This document shows, one piece after another, positions 52,564 to 60,077 of a stretch of 64,000 bases of DNA. A program made the translations under genes and the position numbers. This stretch comes from Olsenella porci. GTDB taxonomy: Bacteria > Actinomycetota > Coriobacteriia > Coriobacteriales > Atopobiaceae. Location of the stretch: the NCBI RefSeq assembly GCF_009695875.1, contig NZ_VUNC01000005.1, positions 1 to 64,000 on the forward strand, written 5' to 3'. The first letter of the stretch is position 1; every line of letters begins with the position of its first letter. The notes beneath the pieces are model-generated. The model saw nothing but the letters and a program-made list of their open reading frames with translations. It made no database searches and was not told where the DNA came from.

Positions 52564-54092
52564 CGTGCGCCTCCCTGCGCCTCGCCCTGGCCCGCCCCCA
52601 GTTCGTCTGGGTCGAGCACCACCTTGATGGCCCACGGCGGGACTGACGCCGTGGGGAAGTCCCTGTCGTAGAACACGAAGGCGACCCGGTAGTCCGGGAC
52701 CCTGCTGGGATAGATGCCCCAGCCGTCTGTGAGGTAGACCAGCCCCGAGAGGTCCCGGAGCCTGCCCTGATGGCGCAGCCGGTCCACGTAGTCAAAGGCC
52801 GGCCTGAAGTCCGTTCCCCCTCCTCCGACCACGCGGACCTGGCTCTGCCAGCGCCTGAGGTCGTCCTCGCTCGACAGGCACACGTCGCTGCGCACGCCCG
52901 CGTCTGCCATGATCACGTGGACGTTGGTCCTGTCGCCCATGGCACCGCCATCCCGCAGCATGCCAAAGGTCAGGTCGACGAAGCGCCTGACCATGGCCAG
53001 GGACACGGACGCCGAGGTGTCGATGACCACCACGAAGTCACGCAGGGTCCGGCGCTCGCGGTACTCCAGGCTCTCGATCAGGGGCATGTTGCCATAGAGG
53101 CTGAGCCCAAGTTCGTAGAACGCGTAGTCAAACTCGTCGGGCGAGACGCGCATCTCCTCCCGCTCGCGGGCAAAGCGCCTGATGAAGTCTGCGTAGCTCG
53201 CCCTGTGCCGCGTCGCCGCCTCGATCTGGCACTCAAGGTTGCCCAGGCCCTGCCCCCGTCCGCGCGAGAGCGTGCGCAGGTCAACGGCCGTGCTCTTGGC
53301 AACGTGCTCCCAGCGCCTGCGGAGCTCGTCTCGCTCTCGGGGGGAGAGGGGACTCCTGTCGCCGCCGCCCGTCTCACCGGCATCCGGGGCGCCGTCACCG
53401 TGACTCGCGCGACCCGGTGCGTCCGGGGGCGGGGTGCCGCCGCTGCCCGCGGGATCTCCCTGGACATCGGTGCCGCGGGTCTCTCCCCTGCCGCCCGCGG
53501 GGTCGGCCGAACGCCCCCTGCTTGCGCCGGCGAGCCAGCCGGACGCGTCATCACAGCGAAACACCCGCTGCCAAGACCGGCGAGAGGAGCGATACCTCCC
53601 CTCGCGGAGGGCGCGGTAGATCCTCTCGGCGGTGAGCGGCTCGCCCAGGTCGCGCGCAAGGCGGGAGAGGACCACCCCCTGCGCCTGCCCGCGCTCGCCG
53701 GGGCGCGGTCCGCACACCTCTGCCACGATCCTCTCGGCGGCGATGTCACAAGCGAGCTGCCACGCCGCCGGGTCCTTGGCGACCTCCCCGCCCATGAACG
53801 GGTGGAGAAGCAGGCAGTGGGCTAGAACGTGCACGTAGTCCCTGACGGGTGGCTCGCGCGTGCGGCCCAGGTCGAGCAGGATGCACTCCGGGTCGTACCA
53901 CAGCGTGCGGCCGTCGGTCGCAAAGGGGGCGCCAAGGCCGGATGCCGGCTTTGGGGTGAGCATGCCAGCCGCCTGCGAGAGGAAGTAGCTGCCCGAGATC
54001 GCTCGGCTCACGGCAAGGCGTACGGTGTCGGCCGCCAACCTGTTGGGAGTGTCGCCAAGTCGCGACGAACCCATGTCGGAATCCCCCGCCAT
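52560..54092 (-). CDS. VWA-domain protein, DUF2201-like
   Basis: 510 residues. The N-terminal part (about 20-180) resembles the DUF2201 metallopeptidase-like domain, but where HExxH is expected the sequence reads AHCLLLHPF, so peptidase activity is doubtful. A Gly/Asp/Arg-rich linker follows (about 185-275). The C-terminal VWA domain (about 360-490) has the metal-site motif DTSAS, the Thr in GGGGTDFRPAF and the Asp in LTDGWG. It is the partner of the MoxR ATPase with which it overlaps. Confidence 0.87.
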   Translation of the reverse strand: MAGDSDMGSSRLGDTPNRLAADTVRLAVSRAISGSYFLSQAAGMLTPKPASGLGAPFATDGRTLWYDPECILLDLGRTREPPVRDYVHVLAHCLLLHPFMGGEVAKDPAAWQLACDIAAERIVAEVCGPRPGERGQAQGVVLSRLARDLGEPLTAERIYRALREGRYRSSRRSWQRVFRCDDASGWLAGASRGRSADPAGGRGETRGTDVQGDPAGSGGTPPPDAPGRASHGDGAPDAGETGGGDRSPLSPRERDELRRRWEHVAKSTAVDLRTLSRGRGQGLGNLECQIEAATRHRASYADFIRRFAREREEMRVSPDEFDYAFYELGLSLYGNMPLIESLEYRERRTLRDFVVVIDTSASVSLAMVRRFVDLTFGMLRDGGAMGDRTNVHVIMADAGVRSDVCLSSEDDLRRWQSQVRVVGGGGTDFRPAFDYVDRLRHQGRLRDLSGLVYLTDGWGIYPSRVPDYRVAFVFYDRDFPTASVPPWAIKVVLDPDELGAGQGEAQGGAR

Positions 54093-54169
54093 CTGGTCGC
54101 CACCCCTCCCGAACCTGCCGAAACGCCGCCGATGCGGCCCCGGACGCCTACGCAGCCACCCGCATTGTC

Positions 54170-55315
54170 CTACAACAGGAGGTCACCCAGCTCCCCCAGG
54201 TCGTCATCTGCTCCCCCACGCCGGCGGTCGGGGACCTGCTGCCGCTCGCGCGACCTCCCCAACAGCCAGGCGGCAAGTTCCGCATGGCCCGAGGCGGACG
54301 CGACCGAGAGCCCCATGCGGTCAAGGGAGGGGGAGAGGAACGATGGCCACTCCGCCACCTCGCGCATCTGGCCGAGCATCCCGTTCTGGCACAGGTAGCG
54401 CACGAGCATCGCCGCCTGGGACGATGGGATGCCCGCGAGGTGCGGAACCATCGCCGCGACCACCTGCGGGTTACGGAACAGCCAGGTGCCGTCGCGAAGC
54501 TGGTCCGCCACGAGCGAGGGCGCCAGCTCGCACACCACCGCCAGGACCGCGTCGCACACGCCTGCCCTGAGGAAGAGTCCCAGCGCCTGGGTCACGCGCC
54601 CCTCTCCCCCGGCACCTCCTTCCCTCCACCGCTCTCCCATGCGTCGCGCAAGGGAGAGGCACGCCTCCGCCTCCCCGGGACGAGACGCGGCGGAATCGAG
54701 CGTCACCGCGTTGGCGCACGCGAGGGCGGCCCGCAGCAGGTCCGCGTAGGTGAGGGGATCGAACAGCCCGTCGGCAGCGAGCCTGGCCACGAGCTCGCAG
54801 GTTGCGGCGACGTCCGTGGAGGTGGAGAACGACCCGCCGCACAGCTGCTCGTTGCCCACAAAGGGCTCGAAGGGCTCGCTCGAGACGGACCGCGCGAAGG
54901 CGTCGCGCATTATTCCCGCGCTGCCCCGCGTGAGGTCGAGACGCGAGAGGGAGCGCGCGCCCTCCTCACCAGCCGGCAGGTTGGGCGGTGCCTGGAGCAG
55001 GTCCACCCCATGGGCGAGAAGCACGCGGGCAACGTCCTCCCGCGCCGTCCTCAGGGCGAGCGCAAGCGCCCAGCCGGCATAGGGGATGGGCGCGAGGGCG
55101 TCCCAGGCGCACGAGACGAGCGACCCCGTACCATAGACGCAGGAGCGCTCGAGCAGGTCGATGACCTCGCGCGACGAGAGGCGGTCCCTTTGGCCGGACA
55201 GCATTGACAGCGCCACCATGGCGCGCATCGCGTCACCCGAGACGATGGCCCCGCGGGTCACCACCAGGAGCCCGGCCACGTTGTCTGCCCCGTGGGGGAG
55301 CCGCACGAACGGCAC
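54170..55315 (-). CDS. Helical repeat (ankyrin-like) protein of the MoxR operon
   Basis: 381 residues, no signal or membrane segment. Segments such as GWALALALRTAREDVARVLLAHGVDLLQAP and GLSVASASGHAELAAWLLGRSRE have the ankyrin helix-turn-helix pattern; others are diverged. It is the first gene of a three-gene run followed 77 bases later by the VWA gene and then MoxR, and probably selects a target for them. GTG at 55315 with GGGGAGAGGGAC upstream lies 15 bases after the proA stop, so proA may lead the transcript. Confidence 0.7.
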   Translation of the reverse strand: MPFVRLPHGADNVAGLLVVTRGAIVSGDAMRAMVALSMLSGQRDRLSSREVIDLLERSCVYGTGSLVSCAWDALAPIPYAGWALALALRTAREDVARVLLAHGVDLLQAPPNLPAGEEGARSLSRLDLTRGSAGIMRDAFARSVSSEPFEPFVGNEQLCGGSFSTSTDVAATCELVARLAADGLFDPLTYADLLRAALACANAVTLDSAASRPGEAEACLSLARRMGERWREGGAGGEGRVTQALGLFLRAGVCDAVLAVVCELAPSLVADQLRDGTWLFRNPQVVAAMVPHLAGIPSSQAAMLVRYLCQNGMLGQMREVAEWPSFLSPSLDRMGLSVASASGHAELAAWLLGRSRERQQVPDRRRGGADDDLGELGDLLL

Positions 55316-55330
55316 GCCCGTCCCTCTCCC

Positions 55331-56614
55331 CTAGTCGAGGTCCCTGAAGTGGAAGTGGCTGCGCCCCTCGGCGTAGTCGCCCACCACCTGGCCGGAACCA
55401 TGGAGCTCGTACTTGTAGGTGACCAGTCCGTCCAGCCCCACCGGACCGCGCGCGTGCAGCTTGCCCGTGGAGATGCCGACCTCGGCGCCAAAGCCGTAGC
55501 GGAAGCCGTCGGCAAAGCGGGTCGAGGCGTTCTGATACACGCCGGCGGAGTCCACCAGGCGCATGAAGCGCTTGGCAGCCGCGTCGTCGTCGGTCACGAT
55601 GGCGTCTGTGTGGTGAGACCCGTGGCGGTTGATGTGGTCGATCGCCTGGTCGATGTTGTCCACGACCTTGGCCGAGATGATGGGGGCAAGGTACTCGGTG
55701 TCCCAGTCGTCCTCGGTGGCGGGCTCGCAGCCCACCAGGTCGCGCACCGCCTTGTCGCCGCGCAGGGTCACTCCCGCCTCGCGGTACGCCTCCGCCATGG
55801 GCGGAAGGAACTTCGCCGCGACGTCGCGGTGGACGAGCAGGGTCTCGGCGGCGTTGCAGGCGGCGGTGTACTGGGTCTTGGCGTCCAGGCAGATGCGCAC
55901 CGCCATCGGGACCTCGGCAGCCTTGTCCACATACACGTGGCAGATGCCGTCCGCGTGGCCCATGACGGGAATCTTGGTGTTGTCCATGATGTAGCGCACG
56001 AAGGCGTTGGACCCGCGCGGGATCAGCAGGTCAACGTAGCCGTAGCAGCCCAGCAGCTCGTCGACCTCGCGGTGTGCCTCGGCCAGGTACAGACAGGCGT
56101 CGGGAAGGCCGGCGGAGAGGGCCGCGGCACGGATGACCTCGAACATCTCCCGGTTGGTGTTGAGCGTCTCTGACCCGCCCTTGAGCATGGCGCAGTTGCC
56201 GCTCTTGATGCAGAGCGTGGAGATCTGGACCATGGCGTCAGGACGCGCCTCGAAGATCACTCCGATCACCCCGATGGGGCAGGTCACGCGGCTGAGCACC
56301 AGACCCTGGTCCAGCTCGCGGCGCAGCAGCACGCGGCCAACGGGGTCGGGCAGCGAGACCAGGCTGTCAATGCCGGCACACACGTCGGCAAGCTTGTGCT
56401 CGTCAAACAGCAGGCGCTTGCGAACCGCCGGGGCCACGTTCGCCTCGTCCGCCGCCGCAAGGTCCTTGGCGTTGGCGGCAAAGATTCGCTCCTTGCTCTC
56501 CTGCAGCGCCTGCTTGATGCGCAGGAGGGCGTCGTTGCGCACCTGCAGGCTGACCGAGGCCATCTCGGGGCTCTCGAGCTTCATGTGACGTGCGACGTCT
56601 CGGATGTCTGGCAT
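55331..56614 (-). CDS. proA: Gamma-glutamyl phosphate reductase
   Basis: 427 residues of the aldehyde dehydrogenase superfamily. GVIGVIFEARPDAMVQI and ALCIKSGN-like SGNCAMLKGGSE are the NADPH site, and YTAACNAAETLLVH holds the catalytic Cys. It reduces glutamyl 5-phosphate to the semialdehyde in proline synthesis. The partner proB is not in this window. ATG at 56614 follows GAGGGGGAG. Confidence 0.95.
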   Translation of the reverse strand: MPDIRDVARHMKLESPEMASVSLQVRNDALLRIKQALQESKERIFAANAKDLAAADEANVAPAVRKRLLFDEHKLADVCAGIDSLVSLPDPVGRVLLRRELDQGLVLSRVTCPIGVIGVIFEARPDAMVQISTLCIKSGNCAMLKGGSETLNTNREMFEVIRAAALSAGLPDACLYLAEAHREVDELLGCYGYVDLLIPRGSNAFVRYIMDNTKIPVMGHADGICHVYVDKAAEVPMAVRICLDAKTQYTAACNAAETLLVHRDVAAKFLPPMAEAYREAGVTLRGDKAVRDLVGCEPATEDDWDTEYLAPIISAKVVDNIDQAIDHINRHGSHHTDAIVTDDDAAAKRFMRLVDSAGVYQNASTRFADGFRYGFGAEVGISTGKLHARGPVGLDGLVTYKYELHGSGQVVGDYAEGRSHFHFRDLD

Positions 56615-56682
56615 CTCTCCCCCTCTTTTCGCTTTCACGCAAGTATAGGGGCTGGGGGAGACGAGCGGGGACGAGGCGTGGC

Positions 56683-56713
56683 GCCCGTCCCCCCGCCCGC
56701 AGGGGGGACGGGC
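56683..56713 (-). terminator. Terminator between tag and proA
   Basis: GCCCGTCCCCCC pairs exactly with GGGGGGACGGGC round seven bases. There is no T run. Confidence 0.7.
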
Positions 56714-56752
56714 CGCCTGTCGCAACGGTAGCGGTGGGTGGCCCAGGATTCG

Positions 56753-57322
56753 CTAGGCATGCTCGCGAAGGCAGCAGGAGGCCAGGTGGTCGTTCACCAC
56801 GCCCGTGGTCTGCAGGTACGAGTAGGCGTTGGCGGGGCCAAAGTACTTGAAGCCCCGGCGCTTCATGTCCAGCGCCAGCTCGTCCGATGTGTCCGTACGC
56901 ACCGGTATGTCACGGAGGGCCTGGGGGCAGCGGTCAATCACCTCTCCGCCCGCAAAGCCCCAGAGGTAGTTGGCAAAGCTTCCCCTCTCCTCCTGCACGC
57001 GCAGAAACGCCTGGGCGTTGCCGATCATGGCGCGGGCCTTCCACCGGTTGCGGATCACGCCCGGCATGCCCAGCACGAAGTCGACGTCGTTCTCGGTCCA
57101 GGTGGCCAGGACGTTGGGATCGAAGCCGGCGTAGGCGCGGCGGAGCTCGCACCACCGGCTCACCGCAAGCGACCAGCTGAGCCCGCTGCGCTGGGTCTCG
57201 ATGCACATGAGCTCAAAGAGCTTCCCATCATCGTGCGTGGGGTGCCCCCATACCTCGTCGTGGAAGTTGGTCATGGCGCTTCCGCGCCCCTCCCACCTGC
57301 AGCGGCCATGCGGCTCTGACAT
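56753..57322 (-). CDS. tag: DNA-3-methyladenine glycosylase I
   Basis: 189 residues. RCRW near the start and the HLASC end supply the zinc ligands, FHDEVWGHPTHDD and ELMCIETQRSGLSW form the base pocket, and the helix-hairpin-helix fold is evident. It removes 3-methyladenine from damaged DNA. ATG at 57322 is kept because the N-terminal Cys motif belongs to the family; GGGAGGGAG precedes it. An internal ATG would lose it. Confidence 0.92.
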   Translation of the reverse strand: MSEPHGRCRWEGRGSAMTNFHDEVWGHPTHDDGKLFELMCIETQRSGLSWSLAVSRWCELRRAYAGFDPNVLATWTENDVDFVLGMPGVIRNRWKARAMIGNAQAFLRVQEERGSFANYLWGFAGGEVIDRCPQALRDIPVRTDTSDELALDMKRRGFKYFGPANAYSYLQTTGVVNDHLASCCLREHA

Positions 57323-57499
57323 TCCGGCTCCCTCCCTTGTGGCTTACCCGTAAGCCAACCGTAGGCGAGCGCGGGAGTCGGCGGGCGAACCCGCAAAGTT
57401 TCGCCGCAGAAGGGATGCGTCCGAGTTGCGTGCAGGTTGCATGGCAACGCTCTGAACTGGGACTATGCGGCGCGCGTTTTGCGGTTCGCGCACGGCCAG

Positions 57500-57538
57500 G
57501 GGGAGAGGTCCCGGCAATCGGGGCTGAAACCTCTCCCC
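57500..57538. terminator. Terminator-like hairpin in island D
   Basis: GGGGAGAGGT pairs exactly with ACCTCTCCCC round 19 bases. It is 415 bases past the nearest minus-strand stop, so its role is unclear. Confidence 0.45.
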
Positions 57539-57659
57539 TTGGTCCCTGGGACCATCCCCCTGGTGCACCCAGCGGGCACCCGGGGTTCAGCTGACACGCG
57601 AACCTGCTGAAGCCAGCGAGGTCAGAGGGGATACGGACGTGACCATCTCCCGTGAGGCA

Positions 57660-57780
57660 TGCCCCCATCCCAGTAGCTCCGGACCCATGGCAGCAGGAGC
57701 CCGATACGAGCACTTCTCAGAGCTGGCCTTGGTCAAAGAGAGGGCACCGTCCGACGATTTCCCAGATAGACGACGTGACC
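57660..57780 (-). repeat. Family 1 element, copy 7
   Basis: On the minus strand CTGGGAAATCGTCGGACG, then AAGGCC, then the core AAGTGCTCGTATCGGG (57715-57700) and CTCCTGCTGCCATGG. It is the cleanest core in the window. Confidence 0.65.
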
Positions 57781-57806
57781 GGACTCACACTGCTATCCCG
57801 AAGTGG

Positions 57807-57848
57807 CAGCAGACGCCTTACGTGAGCACTCACGCGAGGCATCTGCTG
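57807..57848. repeat. 42-base near-perfect palindrome
   Basis: Twenty-base arms differ at three places and are separated by CA. Ends are CAGCAGA / TCTGCTG and the centre is GTGAGCACTCAC. The related palindrome at 39712 has the same core. Confidence 0.75.
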
Positions 57849-57953
57849 ATAAAGTTCAACCTATCATGTTGCTAGGCGCCAGAGCGCGAGGGCGACAACG
57901 CCCGCGTCCCCGCATCATCGCGCAAACCCAACATCCCCTTGGGACGGACCTAC

Positions 57954-58358
57954 CTACTCCCCCGCGGGATTCTTGGGAAGCGTCCCGTCCTGCTGCGCGC
58001 GGCGAATCGCCATCTCCAGGTTGGCGAGCATCGGTGCGGCCTCCCCTCCCGGCAGCGGGGTATCGGGCAGGCTCTCGCCACGATAGCTGTTGTCAAACAG
58101 CACGCTGAGCATGTCGGGCAACGGGCTCTCGTAGCCGTCGTCCTCGTGCTCGTAACCCTGGACGTCGTACCCCGAGGCCTCGAGCGCAAACGCGATGACC
58201 GACAGGTCCACCCCGGCGTCCTTGGCTAGCTCGGGGATGGTCGACTCCGCCGGAAGCTCCTCGAACCCCAGCTCGACCAGCGTCTGGCGCAGGTCCTCGT
58301 TCTCCTCCAGCAGCTCTTCCAGCGGCTTTGCCAGGTCGAGCGTCCTCTTCTCCGCCAT
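57954..58358 (-). CDS. DUF1858-like small protein
   Basis: 134 residues. PLEELLEENEDLRQTLVELGFEEL and the next helix ELAKDAGVDLSVIAFALEASGYDV resemble the DUF1858 helical domain (seen with hybrid-cluster and related redox proteins). The rest is acidic and unstructured (EHEDDGYESPLPD). No metal site or catalytic residue is visible. ATG at 58358 follows GAGGGGGAGG. Confidence 0.7.
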   Translation of the reverse strand: MAEKRTLDLAKPLEELLEENEDLRQTLVELGFEELPAESTIPELAKDAGVDLSVIAFALEASGYDVQGYEHEDDGYESPLPDMLSVLFDNSYRGESLPDTPLPGGEAAPMLANLEMAIRRAQQDGTLPKNPAGE

Positions 58359-58539
58359 GGTCCTCCCCCTCAACAAAGTGTCAACTGCGATAGCTTACCC
58401 CAGGGACGCTGGCACGAGTCGCAAGCCAGCCCCACCAAAGCCAAGGAGAGAAGCGCTCACGCCAGCCGCCGGGCTCGCCCCACGGGCAGGAAGCCGCTCT
58501 CGTCCGCTAAGCCGTCGCGGGAAACCCGAGCTACACCCC

Positions 58540-59229
58540 TCAAAGCCACAGGCTGCCGGCGATGAGCAGCTGGGCCACGTAGTAGGTGGAGAGGCTCACG
58601 ACGCGGCGCCCCGTCGTGCTCCCGCCGCCAAAGGAGTTGATCGCAAGCAGCGTGTCCGACACCGCGAACAGCATCCCGCCCAGCGCGAACGCCAGACGCG
58701 ACGGGGACGGCTGGGAGAGGAACCCGACGATCGCGAAGGAAGCGACGCACACGACCGCACCCAGGTAGGCCACCCCGCTCGCGCGCCTGGTGCCGCGCAG
58801 GCGAATCCGCGGGCCCAGCACTGCAAAGACCACGGCGACGGCCACTGCGGCAAGCAGGAGCGGGATGCCGGGCATCGGGCAGGGAGGTACGAGCGCCCCC
58901 AGGTAGGCGACGTGCCCGAGGAAGAAGCTCACGGCACCCGACATGAAGAGGTGCGTGGCAACGCGCTTGACCGGCTGGACAAACCGGAGCGCGTGCAGGA
59001 CGTCCCCCACCGCACCACAGGCAAGTCCCAGGCAAACGAGGGACGACGCCACGGATGCCCCGCCCGCCTGGCCCCCTTTGAGCGCACCCCACAGACCCAG
59101 GAGCGCGAAGGCGAGAGACGCGAGCCCCTTGAGAACAGCGGCGAGGCCATAGCGGCGCGAGCGGTCGCACTGGATAAACGCCGTCTGCAACACGATGCCG
59201 ATGAGCGCGAGCGAGAGGGATGGGGACAT
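58540..59229 (-). CDS. YhhN family membrane protein, lysoplasmalogenase-like
   Basis: 229 residues, about eight membrane segments. FVQPVKRVATHLFMSGAVSFFLGHVAYL and AFALGGMLFAVSDTLLAINSF carry the conserved Asp residues of YhhN/TMEM86, enzymes that split the vinyl ether of lysoplasmalogen. Plasmalogens occur in anaerobes, so this is plausible. ATG at 59229 has GGAGGAG upstream. A rival frame over 58457-59335 lacks a hydrophobic pattern. Confidence 0.83.
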   Translation of the reverse strand: MSPSLSLALIGIVLQTAFIQCDRSRRYGLAAVLKGLASLAFALLGLWGALKGGQAGGASVASSLVCLGLACGAVGDVLHALRFVQPVKRVATHLFMSGAVSFFLGHVAYLGALVPPCPMPGIPLLLAAVAVAVVFAVLGPRIRLRGTRRASGVAYLGAVVCVASFAIVGFLSQPSPSRLAFALGGMLFAVSDTLLAINSFGGGSTTGRRVVSLSTYYVAQLLIAGSLWL

Positions 59230-59335
59230 GGCTCCTCCGGGCTTTGCCTGGTGTCGGGAGGACGTTCCTCCCCAGCAGATGGTACCCGCGCACATCAAGC
59301 CAGCACTCAAGCCACCTGCCACGCGGTACCGCCAC

Positions 59336-59527
59336 TCACGCGGACGGAGGAGCGGGAGCATCCCTCTCCCCTGACTCCTGCTGCGTGCCGAGATCGGCAA
59401 CGTCCCCCGCCGCGCGGGACACGAGCAGGCCCTCATCCCGCACTCCGGCAAGGCCTCCAAAGTGTGCTATCGAGGCGTCATGAATGGCAATGGCTTCACG
59501 CGTGGCGAAACGATGCGCCCCACTCAC
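59336..59527 (-). pseudogene. Truncated Doc-type toxin fragment
   Basis: 63 codons. FATREAIAIHDASIAHFGG and LAGVRDEGLL match the N-terminus of Doc/Fic death-on-curing proteins. After VSRAA the similarity stops, and the Fic motif HPFxDGNKR is missing, so the toxin cannot be active. The GTG start overlaps the antitoxin stop (GTGA), as in intact phd-doc operons. Confidence 0.75.
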
Positions 59528-59742
59528 TTGGCGAGCTCTCGAAAGACGTCGGCGTACTCGTCCATGAAGTCAACCGCCACGTCGACGACGTCTCCCTCGG
59601 CGGCCCGCGTCGCCGGCTGGATGATCACCCAGGGCTTGTTGTTTTTGAGAACCGTGACGGGGCGGCCTGTACGGTTCACCTCCGCCGTAACCTTCGAGAA
59701 ATTGTTCTTGACCTCGGCGAGGCCCATCGTGATCGCGGCCAT
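59524..59742 (-). CDS. Phd/YefM-family antitoxin
   Basis: 72 residues. LAEVKNNFSKVTAEVNRTG and RPVTVLKNNKPWVIIQP are the Phd DNA-binding fold, and the tail DVAVDFMDEYADVFREL would wrap the toxin. The toxin gene that follows is broken. ATG at 59742 has GGAGGGACC upstream. Phd proteins repress their own promoter; TGGACAT occurs at 59762-59768 and again 26 bases later, a possible operator. Confidence 0.88.
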   Translation of the reverse strand: MAAITMGLAEVKNNFSKVTAEVNRTGRPVTVLKNNKPWVIIQPATRAAEGDVVDVAVDFMDEYADVFRELAK

Positions 59743-60077
59743 GGTCCCTCCGTCCCAGCAGACTTCTCTGGACATTATTATGACCATTTTTATGGACATG
59801 AGATATTCGATGCTTGGCAACGTCACAGCCGCGGCGTTGAGGACAAAGACTGACTAGCGCATGGTAGGATTTGGGCCGTGGGGCACCGGAGGCCGCCCGG
59901 GTTATTTGCCGGGGCAAGGAGCGGATGAGGCGAGTCTCGGCAAGTTACCGTCATTGGTGGCAACAGGGGGCGGCTCGACGAGACCTCGAGTCGCCCCCCT
60001 GTCAAACCAAAGGTTGGTATCTAAATGCCGGCACCCATGCGACTCTCACGCGGGTACCTCCAGACTCGCAACCTTGC
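59743..60077. other. Promoter of the antitoxin and terminator of the surface-protein gene
   Basis: No gene is supported. It contains an AT-rich stretch (59765-59812) ahead of the antitoxin with two TGGACAT repeats, and the terminator at 59964. Confidence 0.5.
59964..60001 (-). terminator. Terminator of the surface-protein gene
   Basis: CAGGGGGCG-CTCG pairs with CGAG-CGCCCCCCTG, one mismatch, 76 bases past the minus-strand stop. Confidence 0.7.

Larger units (their letters stand above)
57323..57953. other. Repeat-bearing intergenic island D
   Basis: No credible gene. It holds a terminator-like hairpin (57500-57538), one family 1 element and a long palindrome. The short open frames have no ribosome sites or known products. 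Confidence 0.6.

Noticed and set aside
58457-59335. Alternative minus-strand frame over the YhhN gene
   Set aside because: Arg/Pro-rich, no hydrophobic pattern; the other frame has eight membrane segments and a strong ribosome site.
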